Positions 1 to 12,760 of a DNA stretch of 64,000 nt are shown one piece after another. Position numbers and translations under genes: made by a program. Source of the stretch: Eucalyptus grandis (taxonomy: Eukaryota > Streptophyta > Magnoliopsida > Myrtales > Myrtaceae); assembly GCF_016545825.1 (NCBI RefSeq), contig NC_052615.1, positions 18,096,520-18,160,519 of the forward strand, given 5' to 3'. Position 1 is the stretch's first letter. Each line of letters opens with the position of its first letter. A model generated the notes under the pieces. The model was given only the letters and a program-made list of their open reading frames with translations. It had not been told where the DNA came from and ran no database searches.

Positions 1-9
1 CACAATGAG

Positions 10-745
10 GGCTCGTTTGGTTCAGCTTTAGAAAAATGCTCTTAGGAGAATGCAAATACCTTTGAAGTAAATGAGTTTTCTGAAATGTTATCTCGTTTGG
101 TAAATTGTAGTCTCAAATAAAGCTTTTTACTTTTATTTTATTTTTTAAAATCTGAAAATCCAAATCCGGTGGCTAGTGGCCAAATCCGCCGCCCGAGGTC
201 GCGACCCGAGGCGATGTCGTTGCTGCCCGGAGGCATGACCCTAGGCGACAACGACGTCACTGAGGCGCAACCTCAGTTGCCTGAGGTCGCAGAGGCCGAT
301 CTAGCGGCCTAAGATCGTGCGGACCGGCGGCGTCGCTTGGTTCGCACGACCTCGGGCGGGCGTCGCCGCCGGTTCACATGCACTAGGCGACACCACCGGG
401 TTGCAGTCGCGCCACCCCCAGGCAGTGGTCACTAGGGACGCGCAATCCTTAAGCGGTGGTGGCGGCTATCGGAGAAGCCTGATGGGCGGGGAAGAAGAAG
501 ATGAACAAGGAAGAAGATGGCCGAGAAGCAAAAGGGAAGAAGAAGACGAAAGGGGGAAGATAAATGAATAGTGACGCGGTGAAATTTTACATTTCCCAAA
601 TGTCCAATGCCCAAAGCAGCCTCACCCTAGTATTCAACTTTCAACATTTGGAATGCTCACATTTCGCAAAAAGAGCATTAAAATTTTTTGCCAAACATAA
701 AAAAATTTCCCAAGGCTCCTTGGAAAAGTCCAACCAAACTGGGCC
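10..745. mobile_element. Non-autonomous TIR DNA element, GC-rich core
   Basis: The left end GGCTCGTTTGGTT and the right end AACCAAACTGGGCC are near-perfect terminal inverted repeats. A possible 3-bp target duplication GAG flanks them (7-9 and 746-748). The interior (about 170-450) is strongly GC-rich and repeats motifs such as GAGGTCGCGACC and CGAGGCGA. The open frames inside are short and resemble no transposase. The element at 18762-19579 has the same ends and the same kind of core, which defines a family. The superfamily is not assigned; the short duplication would fit a Harbinger-like element, but GAG is not the usual target. Confidence 0.6.
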
Positions 746-1574
746 GAGAAGATTCCAAAGTTGAATGGTACTTATATATGTTTTTGTATTTCTAATATAC
801 TTATTTCAAATTATAGCTTTGGTGTTCAAAGAAATTTCTCTTCCCATTCTCCACTTGAAAGATTGGAGAACTCCATGGTAAGATCCTAGAATAGCAGATA
901 ATATTTCTCAACTGGATTTTAATACAAGGGCAAGAGATGCCTGCTGTATACATAGAGGTGCTTTGCCCATGATTGTTGACCCAACTCCAAGCCTCCAAGG
1001 GAGTTGGGAGGGTCCAATAATCAAAGGGAAGGTCATCATTAAACATCACTGATAATCCCTTAATGGAAGGAAAATCATTCTAACATTCTTTTCACTGGGT
1101 AAAAAAAAAATGAGCTATCTCAATTTCAAACTTTCACACTAAAAGCGCCTTAATATATGAATGGTGCAGTGATTGCAGTGATTTTTTTTATTGATTATGA
1201 CATAAATTATCTCTAAATTTTTATTTATTATTCATTGTCGACATCGCTAGAGTTTCTTGGGTTCTTGAAATTTCCAATTACATTACAATGGGGGCCTTCT
1301 ATTATGTGCATGGACAAAATTTGCTAATGAATGTTTCTTTAAGATTTCAATTTGTCATTTGTCCCAACTTTTGCCTATTAAGAAGCTTACCATAGCAATC
1401 TTTAAACTTTAATAAGGTTGTAGAAAAAAGAGAACTATGCATAAAGTAGTTAGGATTTCATTATTGTCCCTTGTGCCCCGGAAATTTGACGCAACAGTTC
1501 CTTCTTATACAATGGAAAAGTAAAATGAAAAAGAAAGACAGAAAATTTGAGTTTCTCTCTTATTTTTGCCTCGT

Positions 1575-2865
1575 CTAGTAAAACTTGATCTTCAGAAGCA
1601 ATACAAAAATTGCTGCCAAAGAAAGCAGAGCAAGCAAAATAAGGAACCCAGTCCTCTTTGATTCCCTCTCTATAGGTATGGAGGAACTCATCTTCTCTGA
1701 CATGCTCATCAGAAATCCCAGCATCCCCTGCAAGAAAACAAGGGAAACAAGCAATCAGAAAAGCAAAACTGAGATTAAGATATTACATATGCATGTGCAA
1801 AGACATAACTTGTAGAACTCATACCAATCTGAAGATATCCATGTGAGGAAACGATTCCATGATCATCTCAACATTCCTAAAAAAATTTACCAAAAATAAT
1901 AAACGTTATAAGAAAAGTATAAATTAAAAAAGAAAAACGTGACACTGAAATTAGTCATGACTTTCTTCCAGCTTCTCACCTTATTAGCACTTTTCCTTGG
2001 TATATCTGGCATATATGGAAGCTGAAACCTTTTCCTAAAGGCATAGTTTTCTTGTTCCATTCTGCTTATATGTTCATGAAGCAAGATATGAGATCATAAT
2101 TCATATTTGAAGGCAAGAATCTCAACTGGAAAGACTCAATTGAGGGTACCTAGCTTCCACGAGACGCCAACGGTCATTCCATCATGCATTGTTGGTCGCA
2201 CCACGATCTCGATGTTGTTCCCCAAGCTGTTGATAAGATAAGAGAAAAATGCCAGAACTTGCTGCAACAAAATATGAATAACGCAAACATCTCATACTGA
2301 GAACCCAATATAGAACAAGTGCCATTTCTAACACACAGATTTGTCATTTCAATGCAACGGAAACTAGAAATGGGTATTAGTTCTTGTGATGAACTGAAGG
2401 AGATGATTAAATACAGCCATGAACTTTGAACTATATGTTTATGTGCATTTCAATACCAAGCTTTGAATTTACCTTTTTCCCCTGGAATGCCCAGAAAAAG
2501 GGGATGAAGTTGCTGACACAACGGCATTCGTCTCCAAGAATATCCGATAACTCTCGGAGATTTTTGTTCTGTATTGCCTCATAAAGCTTGAGGACAGCTT
2601 CAAGAGCCCGGTGATCCTCTCCTGACGACGGTGAATTGGTAGCGGTTAATGGCTTTAAGCGTGAGTCCTTCCCCCTCAAAATCCATGGTTTATGCAAAGA
2701 TCGGGGTAGATGATAACTAAGAATAAAGCTATTAGATGTTCTGGGAGGATCACTATGAATGTGAATGCCATGGAAATGACTTGGTTGAGGGATGCATGGA
2801 TGGGGGCTTGAAATAATTTCTCTGCAGCATAGCATGGCAGATAGAGGGAATACCAGTAAACCCAT
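1575..2865 (-). CDS. NTF2-like/SnoaL-fold protein, predicted plastid-targeted, C-terminal membrane anchor
   Basis: I assemble five exons on the minus strand: 2865-2473, 2261-2150, 2061-1980, 1876-1825 and 1727-1575. All junctions are GT-AG and the total of 792 nt gives 263 aa. The start is the ATG at 2865; a TTG lies in frame just before it. Residues 1 to about 60 are rich in Ser, His, Pro and Arg with few acidic residues, which resembles a plastid transit peptide. The segment from about residue 65 (ALEAVLKLYEAIQNKNLREL) has the opening helices of the NTF2-like fold. It continues through FIPFFWAFQGKK, VVRPTMHDGMTVGVSWKLEW and GFSFHICQIYQGKVLIRNVE. The last about 25 residues form one hydrophobic helix ending LLKIKFY, a likely membrane anchor. 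Plant proteins of this type are annotated only as NTF2 family, and the substrate or partner is unknown. The exon model is firm; plastid location is an inference. Confidence 0.8.
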
Positions 2866-2871
2866 TTTCAA

Positions 2872-4130
2872 TTGGAGAAAGACGATGCGAATGCATAAAT
2901 AGCTAAAAAAAAGGTTAAGGAATCTGATAAATGATTGAATATGGAGCTGAGGGTGATTCTATGAGAAAAGAATAAAGCAACTTCACCATGCATTAGTGAC
3001 AAGCTAGGGATCTCCCCTTCTCTGTGCTAAAGCTGCAGAGCACTCCTTTGCCTTCGAACATTCTATACTCATGAAATTTTTCCTTTACATTGCATGAAAC
3101 TACAAGCTACAGATCTGCATCTCCTTTCAAGTATAGAGCCTTGAAAAATCATCAATTGAAATAGCGAATTCGAAACAGGTAGATTGATGATAAGCTCGTC
3201 AACTGGTATGATGGTCCATGACCTTATTACAAAACCTTGCCCAGCATGGAGTTAGATCTACTCACGGTGCTCAACATGTCAATGGGGGTGAGAAAGAAAA
3301 TTAAATGAGAGAATCAACCATCTAGCCGAAGCAAACAACGTACGCCAAATAATTCAGTTTACGTGTGAAAACCAATTCTCGAATAATCAAGATGCCATCG
3401 AAAAAAGGCACTTAGGGCGTTCGACAAAGTAAGTATTTATCGTAACTCGAAAATCATTGTCTTGTAACGACACACTAAAAGAAGCTCCTAAAAGTCAACA
3501 TGCTTTGACATGCCTTAAATAATTATAACGTGTTATTGTTGACAAGTCCCTTGTTATTCTAACAAGAACAAAAAGGAGAGAGACCATTTTTATTAAAAAG
3601 GGTTAATATCACAAAAACCTCAAACCATACTCATTGTAACATAAATGTCCCAAATTTTTTTGTATCACTAAAAATCTTAGACTTGTCTATTGTTACACAA
3701 ATACCCCAAAAAGAAAATTATGTTATAAAATACTCCTTAACCCTCAATTTCAGTTCCATCATACTAGGTATATTTGTCACAGTACGGAATTTTTCGTAAC
3801 ACAAAAAAATTAAAGGTACTTATGTCACAATATACAAGTTTAGGGATTTTGGCGATATAAAAAAAAGTTTAAAATATTTGTATCACCGTATAGTTTTGGA
3901 TTTTTTTAAGGTATTCCCCTCATTTAGAACAAGTGCTTTTTCCTGGCCCAAAATAATCATCCTTTGGATCGATGAGGAGAGGGCTTGGACCAAAGAAATT
4001 TCGGAGCTTAGGCCAATCGTGGGCCGGCCCGACCCGAATCCGAGCCCAGATCTGTTTGCCTCTCTTCCCTTCCTCCTTCCTTCGTCCCTTTCATAGCTCA
4101 GTAAGTCGCAACACAAACCGAGGGAGAGAA
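2872..4130. promoter_or_regulatory. Shared spacer between divergent NTF2-like and EMC3 genes
   Basis: The 1.3-kb spacer separates two head-to-head genes and must hold both promoters. No clear TATA box was picked out. The part at 3600-3905 is an AT-rich repeat. The stretch just before EMC3 is GA-rich. Confidence 0.4.
3600..3905. repeat. AT-rich MITE-like repeat with inverted ends
   Basis: The motif 'caaaaacctcaaaccatac...gtaacataaatg' at the left returns in inverted, diverged form at the right end ('...gtatcaccgtatagttttggattttt'). Between them are several copies of a 'gtaacacaaataccccaaa'-like motif. This suggests a foldback or MITE-like element. No target duplication was identified. Confidence 0.4.
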
Positions 4131-4164
4131 AGTCTAGAGAGAGAGAGAGAGAGAAAGAGGAGCG

Positions 4165-6849
4165 ATGGCGGAGGATCTGGTGCTGGACACGGCGATCAGG
4201 GACTGGGTGCTGATCCCTCTCTCGGTGGTGATGGTGCTCATCGGCGTGCTCCGCTACTTCGTCTCCAAGCTCATGCGCTCCGCCCAAATCCCCGACGCCA
4301 AGCTCGTCAAGGAAGGGTCCGTCCCCTCCCTCTCGTTTCCCATCAGTTTTCCGCTGAATTTGTAGCCTTTAGGACCTGAATTTAACTGGGTCGTTCTGAC
4401 TTTCGGGTGGGTTTTCCCCCGCACGGTTGCGATCTCTTGTAGGCAGGTGATCGTTAGGGCTCGGAACCTGCGCGCCGCCGCTAATTTCATCCCGCTCAAG
4501 TCGTTCCGCGCTCGGAGGCTCTACTACAGCAACGAGGTTAGGCTTGTTTGGCTGAACTCTGTCTTGTGGGTGCCATTTCTTGTGCCTAGATCGCGCCCGA
4601 GAATGTTCAATTCGAGCAAATTTAGCTTCTCCGAGATTGGCTTGTGCTCGGGTGTTGGGGGGTTATAAATTCTTTCTCTGCATTACGCATTTAATCCCTT
4701 TGCACTGAACGGGCTGGCTTCGTGTTTGATGGGTAAAAAAAATGATTTTGAAGATCCTAATTCGAAGTTGGTAAAGTGATTGGCTCATGGGTTTGTCTCT
4801 ACGAATGCTGCGCCATCTAATTTGAGTAGATTTGTATGGTTGATGATGATATTTGATGGCCGTAACAGCGATGGCTAGATTTTTTTGTACATTCGAATCT
4901 CCCATTATTGACATGAGGTTGTGCGATGTTTTTGGTTTGCTGCATTTAGCTAATTTGGCTTGTGGCTATTGCATTTGTTTCTTTGGTGGGGCAGGAGAAT
5001 GGACTGCTATATGTGCCGAAGGGCCAGGCTCCGAATGCTCAAGCTCAAATGTTTTCCGATCCGAATATGGCTATGGATATGATGAAGAAGAACCTGTCCA
5101 TGATCATACCCCAGGTATTGCAAGTTACTGCTCTGGATTTTGGGTTTGGTTCCTGTAAACAGATGAGTTGTCTAATGGGTGCGCCTGTTTTATCCAGACT
5201 CTGACTTTTGCCTGGGTCAACTTTTTCTTCTCGGTTTTGTAGCAGGTCCTTTCTTTTCCCTTAGCTTTGAATATAGCAATTACCTAGATGGGATCTACTA
5301 TCTGTGCTAATTGTTCTTCATACTGTTCTATGCATATGGATATGCATTCTGTACAGACTGATATTACTATGCAATAAATGACTGAATCGTTCTTCTTTTC
5401 CCCAGCCAAAATCCCCTTTCCACTCACTCAAAGGTTTAGGGCAATGTTGCAAAATGGGATTGATTTAAGTACCGTTGATGTTAGCTACGTGAGCAGTCGC
5501 TCGTGGTATGTTTATTGTTTTTATCAATTTAAATAATTTGTCTCATTTGTCGTGTATTTGAATAATTCCGTTTCTTTCTATCAGGTACTTTCTCAACCTT
5601 TTTGGGCTAAGAGGTCTATTTAGTATCATTTTGGGAGAAGAAAATGGTTAGCATCAGTTTAATGACATTCTTCTTGGACAATGTTTTGGGTTCTAATAAT
5701 AACACTCTCAAATATGCCGATGTGATGCTTTTGTTGCAGCTACTGATGACACACAGCGGATGATGCAGATGACTGGCTTTGGCTTCGACCCAACCAAAGT
5801 AATTACCCAAATGCGCTTTCTTGCTTCTTTGTTGAACATTATTTGTTGGATGTGTGCCACTGCTATTCTCTGCCTTTTTCCTTTCTAATTGTTGTCTACT
5901 TTGTCAGTGTCCTTGACAGTGAATCTGATCCCCTTATGCTTTACATCTTTTGTGGTGAAATTGTTTTCCCAGTCATAAAATTTATTTTCATTTCACATGG
6001 TTCTCTGACTTGGACAGCTTATCCATCAGCCTCTATGGTGGTTCGGCTAGATTTCTGTTTTCATCCATTCGAGCTGAGAAGCTGCAAGTTTTGTGTTGAC
6101 TGGCATCTGCTTTAACAATAGCTATTCATTGTTTGATGTGCTGATATAATTGTTGCTATCACTTGTCGATGGTATTACTTTTGACTCCTTATTCATGGAG
6201 TATTTAGTGGGGTATTTGGCCACAACTCCCTCATTCATTTCCTCTGTGATAACTGATGCTTTATTTGGGACAGAGGGGAGGGGAAGGGAAGTAGAGGGTG
6301 GGTGTGGAAAATTGGATAACTTTAAAAAAATTTGTAACGGTTGGGAAGGAAATTCAAAATTTTCAATTATTGTCTTTTCCCTTGGCTGCCAATCATAGCC
6401 TAACTCTCACTTCTCATGATGTTGTCGTGTCTTTTCTGAATTTCTGTAAATTTGTTTTCCCTTTTACGCCTGGTCTTTTCTCTTTTGCGGCCGAGTCACA
6501 TCCTTTTTTTTTTTTTGGGTGGAGAAGAATATTGGATTTGCATACTTGCTTTTTGGCAGATATAGATATTAGTAGTGTCCACTTCAAGATTTAAAGTGAA
6601 ATTTCCAAAAGTTGTGCAAAACTTTAATGATGGTTATAGTGTAGCAAGTGTAATTTTACCTACTTGGAAATGAGACTTTTGCCCATCCATTAACATCCAT
6701 GATGAACTTGCTTATATCTGGCCCTTTTTGTTGCTTTGTTTCAGAGCCTGGGTGCTGAGAAAGACGGCCTTGACATAGTGCAGCATGACTGGACGATGCC
6801 CAAGTTTGAGCGTCGTGCTGAAGCTGTATTGAGGAAGCTTGTACGCTGA
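4165..6849 (+). CDS. EMC3: ER membrane protein complex subunit 3 (EMC3), with an apparent 1-nt frameshift in exon 4
   Basis: EMC3 is a core membrane subunit of the ER membrane complex, which inserts tail-anchored and polytopic proteins; it belongs to the Oxa1/YidC/DUF106 superfamily. Eight exons can be read: 4165-4316, 4443-4536, 4995-5114, 5198-5245, 5406-5505, 5585-5646, 5740-5798 and 6745-6849. The protein starts [20 protein letters not shown] (first membrane helix), then has the conserved block [18 protein letters not shown] and [19 protein letters not shown]. The next membrane segment is [12 protein letters not shown], and the protein ends [14 protein letters not shown]. The summed exons are 740 nt, one short of 741 (246 aa plus stop, the usual plant length). 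The missing base falls in exon 4, near 5231-5234, after FFFS, where the literal frame meets TAG at 5240-5242. Frame is restored by exon 5 onward. A GA-repeat leader (4137-4155) precedes the start. Confidence 0.9.
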
Positions 6850-7221
6850 GTGATGCCTGCATCTGCAATGTTTTTCTACTTCATTGGCCGTCATCCCATG
6901 TTTGATTTTAGTGAAAATGTTCTGGCCAGCTGCAAAGTCTGGAGGCTTCATTGACAATAGGAGATAGTGGCGACAATCTTTGTAGTCGTCTCTTCTAGGA
7001 TTATGTGCTCTTCAAATATAGGGAATATTTACACTCTGGTCCTAATCTTTTTTAAAACCCCTGTTCCGATTGATGTATGATTTAAGTTCTCATCAGTTCC
7101 TCTACGGCTTAGAAAATAATAGTCATCTTTCTTTAGCAATTTCAGGTATAGAAACCAGAAATCTTATGCAGCGCCTATTAGTGATCTCTTTCAAAAGAAG
7201 TCATATGTTAAGTACCATATG

Positions 7222-7261
<40 letters not shown>

Positions 7262-9780
7262 ATCATCAAGTAAGGATCTGCTCGCTTTGGATTGAAACTC
7301 TAGAAGCATCTGTGGGCACTGATTGATAAAGCACGAAGAACAACAAAGCGGGCAAGGTCTTTTTCTGATAGTCGAATCTTCGGATGGGCAGCTTTGGTGT
7401 ACAATTTGGTTATCGAAAGGCCCACAATTTCTATGACCAGCTCTCAACGGGCACTGGTCCAGGGGAAGTTGGCCCAATCAGAGCGCAAAAGGAGAAAAAG
7501 ATATTTGCACGGTGCGCGCTTTCCTCACACTAGTTAGCTAAGCAAAGTGGCCACAGACAAAGCAGGTTGTCTGGGCCAGCCTCGGCATGGCCGGTTTAGA
7601 AGTTAGCAATTGATTGATTAGCTTTTACAGTTACTCGGGTTGTCCGTTCTTTGCACTCCCCTTTGGAGTTTGAAATCAATGGCTCAATAGCGCTTGTCGT
7701 GAAATATCCAGGCCGCGCAGCGTCATTAGTCAAAAAGCCGAAAACCTCGGTACAAGGATCTCTTTAACCCACTCGGGGAACCAGACTCATTTTCACACTT
7801 CTCGAGTCGCTCAAAGACAGCACAAAAGGAATCCATCGCTAGGGAAAACGTACCACGGTTAGCATGCTCAGCTCGTCCGATTCTAACTCCCGAGAAACCC
7901 ATCGATACGTCCCACCAAAGTCGATACGATTCGTTTTCTGAGGTCCAATCGTTCTTTTGGGTGATGATTTCTCAATGTCTAGAGATGTTGCTTTCTTTCC
8001 TTCGTATTTGGGGGGCCATGAAGAGAAGTTCCTTATTGGGGTTTAGTCTAATTTGTTCGGCTAGTGAATGCAAAGCAAACTAGAAGATAGAGATTGGGCA
8101 AATTGGACAAGCATTTGTATTCAAAGGGAGTATCTGAAGCATGTTATCTAACTTTTAGATTCCTGGGACCCATTAGCGCTTATCTGTCAAATCAGTTTCC
8201 AAATTATTCAATCTTTTATGGGTCCCTCCCAAAAGCTTAAAGCTTTCCTACCAGCCTAGCAGACCAAGTTTAACCATGTTCATTTCATGAATGCGTGTTA
8301 AAAAAAAACAGACATACATAACAAGCCATCTAGACCAGGTTGTCTGACATTGGGCACTGGACAAGGACATCAATGAATCAATTGAAAATCAAGGTTAATG
8401 GGCCAAATCATGGCCGTTGGGCCCCACTTGGTGGGGCATCCTCCACCGTCCAAAAAACCTCAGGATGCAACTTTCTTCTCCCACCCTTTACAGAGTGACA
8501 TGTATGATTGTAGGTTTTGGGGGGTTTCTTGTTTTTCCTCCTTTTACTGGCCTAGATTCAAAAGGGTATGGCTCATACTATAGAAGATGGGACCTTTTTT
8601 TCACCAAAAAAATAGTATGATATGGACTTTAAACTACTAGCGTTGAAGATGGAAGAATACAATACAAATTTAGCAACTCCAGTTGGCAATACTGCATAAA
8701 CCCACTCTATTTGTATTAGCAATTTTAATATGCTCCTTCTGTAGCTACCAACAACCTATGTATGTAGTGTATGCACATATGGATCGGAATTTATTGCATT
8801 CTTTTCAACATTAGGAGTTATAAAATGAGATGGTAACCTAACTCCCACCATAAAATAAAGGAGAAAAATAATTAAAACCAATTCCTTCATCCATTTTCTT
8901 AATAACTTGGTCCATCCTTTTTCATGGATGTAGATCAAACATAGCGAATCAATGCTAGCACCACACACGACTTCCATCATCTGTCTCTTCGCGACGCGTC
9001 TTGAAACTTTTTCTCGGTTCAGCCTGTGCTGATCTGAGCCAACTCCAAGTTCAGATCTACTTTTCATCTTAACCCCCATCATTCAAGGCGTCGGCAATCC
9101 CGCATCAGATCGCTCCCTGCGCACAGCCCCTCGCACCACCACACACATGCCAAGACATTCTCATAAGGTCTGCTGGGGAATCATGGAGATCCACGAAAGT
9201 AATTAAGCAAAACACTAAAATTTCAAAGGACATCATGGTACTCCGATCTGTAGCCGACACCAAGCAAAAGCAAAGAACGCTTATCTTAACCATCATTCAT
9301 TCCCACCTTGAATCTCTTAATACTGATATCGATGCATTCCAGATGGTATTACCGCTTGTAGTTTGATCTTTTGCAGAGAGAAACAAAAGTTGCTTTCAAC
9401 GAGGCCGTGTCCTTTTCATTAAGGTGGAAGCTAGGCGACGGCATGATCAGATGGGGGCGCCGAGCTGACTGCGATCTTGCGTGGCAGATCAGACGGCTCA
9501 GAGGGCAGGGCCCCTGCCTCACGAGGAGTCTTACCTGGGAAAGCATCTGGTCGGTGGGGCCCTACTCGGCTTCATCCTAGGAAAGGGCGGTTCCCTCGGT
9601 CCTTTTTTTCCTTAAGCAATTCGAGAGTGAATCCAGGTTGGAGGAAAAGGACGGCTAATGAGGAGGGAGAATAGCAAAAAGCATATAACTTTTGGTTAAA
9701 CCTAATTTGATTTTAATTTCCATATATAAATATATAGATGCGTAGAACTTTTAATGACGGCAGATATCGACAATAGAGGT
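6850..9780. other. Intergenic region, no gene recognised
   Basis: The first few hundred bases are the likely EMC3 3' UTR. The rest contains a CT microsatellite (7223-7257) and unremarkable sequence. Open frames here are short and have no recognisable domain. Confidence 0.5.
7223..7257. repeat. (CT)n microsatellite
   Basis: About 17 uninterrupted CT dinucleotides, lying about 375 bp downstream of the EMC3 stop. Confidence 0.95.
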
Positions 9781-9789
9781 TTGCAGGAT

Positions 9790-10275
9790 TTCAGGATAAA
9801 ATTTAACACTGAAGAATTGGACTGATGGAAATCTATTTGGTTTTAAATTCCAAAGTATGTAGGAAAAATTATAAATTCTAAAAATTGAGGAACCTATTTC
9901 AATGAATAGGTTCCAGGTTCTAAGTAGGTGGAATTAGGTGGAATGTGGAACTTCAAACCTAAAATAAATTTTTGTATCTTTCTTAGTATATATTTTCACG
10001 TGATCCTGCGATATTTTATGGTGTCCGATAATTAGTGTATAATTTGAAACTATAATTTAAGCTTCCAATTTATGACTGAGATACTTTATAATATATAAAT
10101 TGAGGGCAATGGATTGTAGTAGAAAGTGATAGTCGTTAAAAATAATTCATTACAATCATCCAATTAATAATACAAGTGGAACCTTGATAGAACCAACCAT
10201 AAAACCTATGACAAAATAAATTTCAGGTTTCAAATGGAATTTGTATAGAACCTGGAACTGCTCACCCCTAATTTA
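9790..10275. repeat. Diverged non-autonomous repeat, copy 1
   Basis: This stretch resembles the one at 10693-11240. Both carry 'aaaattgaggaacctatt...gaataggttccaggtt'-like blocks, then a block with 'gatcctgcgatattttatggtgtccgataat', then 'taatttaagcttcc'. It ends with TGCTCACCCCTA, the complement of the start of copy 2. Such ends fit a hAT-like TIR, but I could not define the left end or a target duplication. Confidence 0.45.
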
Positions 10276-10692
10276 TAGGTGATCTGTTGATCTTATGAAC
10301 AATTTCTTGAGAGATTGTACATATACCCATCTAACTCATATAGTATTACATAATAATATTTTCCTTTTAAAATGAGAATGCTAGATTAAATAGCTATATC
10401 TCGACACCTTCGATCCAAGATTCGGACTTGTCATTGCCCCGTTCCCCTACCACCAATCTTTATGTGGTGTACTAGCAATTAGAGACATCGAAATAAATGG
10501 TATTTAGATTTGTTATGCTAATTTGGAATACACAATCAATCATAAATTAAATCTATTGTGCATGTATATCTTTTCTCCATTTTGAATATGATCTTTGCAA
10601 TTTTGAACTGTTTGCAGATCTTATTTATTCAAGTAACTGATCCAATATCATCCTTTTAACTTCTGAAAAATCATGCTCCAAACTCATCTCAG

Positions 10693-11240
10693 TTAGGGGT
10701 GAGCATGTTTCCAAGATAGAATTGGGAACCTAAGAATAGGAACAAAGGGAACTAGTTTGGATCCAGGTTTTAGGAAATGTAGATTAGGTTTCAAGTTCCA
10801 AAAATTAGGTAACCTATTCCGATGGGCAAGTTCCAATGGAACTTGGATTAAGCATTTTGTGTTTTTTTATTTCATATCTTCTCCCGATCTTACGACATTC
10901 TATAACATCCAATAATGAGTGTGTAATATGAAATCACTAATTTAAACTTCCTTTTCCGGTGATGCCTGTGATTAAGACTCTTATTTTGTTAGTATTTCAC
11001 AATCTTCACATGTATTAATATGAGTTTGGAATAGTGAATTATAGCAAATACCAGTCAATAGAGACAGTGATTCGCTATGAGCATTCAATTAAGAGTGTAT
11101 GTGCAACATAGGTAGATATTTTAACCTATGATAGAATAGATTCCAAGTTTTTTAGTAATGTTTCAAATTCTAAAAATCAGGAAACCTGCTCTAACAGTTA
11201 GGTTTCAGGTTTCACTTAAAAGCCGAAACTCTTCACCGCT
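10693..11240. repeat. Diverged non-autonomous repeat, copy 2, with TIR-like ends
   Basis: It begins TAGGGGTGAGCA and ends with the degraded complement TTCACCGCTA. The interior matches 9790-10275 in order, with many substitutions. It is probably an old hAT-like MITE; no 8-bp duplication is visible. Confidence 0.45.
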
Positions 11241-11244
11241 AATT

Positions 11245-12600
11245 CCAACCATTTTTTAATAGCAAATCACAATTGCCGTGGGACCTTCTTTGGTACTTCT
11301 CCAATGGTGATCACCATCGATTTATACAAACTTAATTCACACGTACCGTAAGATGAGATGGGAAGGACTCGTTTGAATCGAGCTCACATCGATCAGGGTC
11401 CTCATAGTCCTATGCTTGCTTGTGATCTAAGATGACGATCACGGTGGCTAATGCACTGGTGGGTCCCCGACGAATGGGCACACCGACCGACCTCGTCGTT
11501 GCCTCTTGTTTGGCGCCACCCCCATGCGTCTATCAAATGTATCAGCACCAGTTGAAGCAAAAGCGGTCCCCTTTCAAAAGACGATTTAATTAAATTTTGA
11601 CCTCAACAGTCTTATCTCAGTGATGTCTCAATCCTTTCTAATCTTAATCATGATTTATAAATCGATTACTGCCCTTGCGTAGGTATCATCGTGCCTAAGT
11701 AGAACACTTGATTTCAGTATTTCGATTGACTGCATAATTTTCGAGTTTAATTCTTGTTGCTTCCATACATGATTAGAGGCAACTCCGCATGCATTAGAAA
11801 CAGGAAAGGCAAATTTTATTTAAAAATAAAAATAAAATATCAAAGTATTGAAAAACGCTGCAGCTTAGTTTAATTGTACTACTTCTTGATTCATTCACAT
11901 GATTAAGCTCGCGTTCCTGTACGATCTGATTTTGAAAATCACAATTTGAAGTGCTTTTTTATAAAAATATTTGCCCCAGAATCTACGGCTTTGCCTGGTT
12001 GCAAAACTCAATCAGGGATTTTTATTCGTTTTCTGACTAATAGTACAAATCATGTGTTTCAAGAATTATAGGGAATTTCAGGATTTTAATTTACATATTT
12101 TATAAGGGTGTTCCAAATTAATCAATATGATAAGTTGCAAATTTACATATTAGTTCCTAGCAGGTGGGGTTTCACTTTCACCTTGATAGGTCTAGGGAAA
12201 AAGATTAGCAGCAGATTGATTTTGCTAAGCTAATGGAAATCCTTGAACATGAGAGCATGATTGTTCAGTGTCCTACAAGACCAATGCACGGCAAACAGAT
12301 AGAAACCCACTAAAGAAAAAAAGGATGTGAGATGCTGATATGAAATTTTGGCCACTACCATTTGTAATTTTTTTCCCTTTTTTTCTCTAAAGCTTATTAT
12401 TATAAACTATTGTCAAAGCAATAATAATAATAAAAAAAAACCCTTATCAGAAGAAAAATAATACTTTGGGTGAAAAGGGAAGACATTTACAACTAGACAT
12501 GCTGTGTCCATTGATTGATGTCAGTAACATGATGCATCAATAGGGCAAGATTCTTCAGCCCAGCCAGCTCAAGCTGTCTCACCCCAATTTTATTTATATG
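11245..12600. other. Intergenic and promoter-distal region, nothing recognised
   Basis: AT-rich sequence without convincing open frames or repeats. Its right end should hold the upstream control region of the Hev b 5-like gene. Confidence 0.4.
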
Positions 12601-12620
12601 AAATTAGTCATTTGAGGCAC

Positions 12621-12628
12621 TATATATA
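12621..12628 (+). promoter_or_regulatory. Probable TATA box of the Hev b 5-like gene
   Basis: TATATATA lies 133 bp before the ATG at 12761. A pyrimidine-rich leader (about 12650-12755) follows, matching a plant promoter with an about 100-nt 5' UTR. Confidence 0.6.
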
Positions 12629-12760
12629 GCCCCTCAAGTGATCATCTCTTCACTAAGCAGCACTAAACCAGCCCTCATTTGCCCCCCATATTTTCATTTC
12701 TCTGATTCCCATCAACTTTCCCTCCTGCAAATTCCCCTAGCTTTGCTTTTTCATTTCCAG

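Noticed and set aside
317..571. Arg/Gly-rich open frame near the left edge
   Set aside because: It lies in the GC-rich core of the TIR element and has no recognisable domain.
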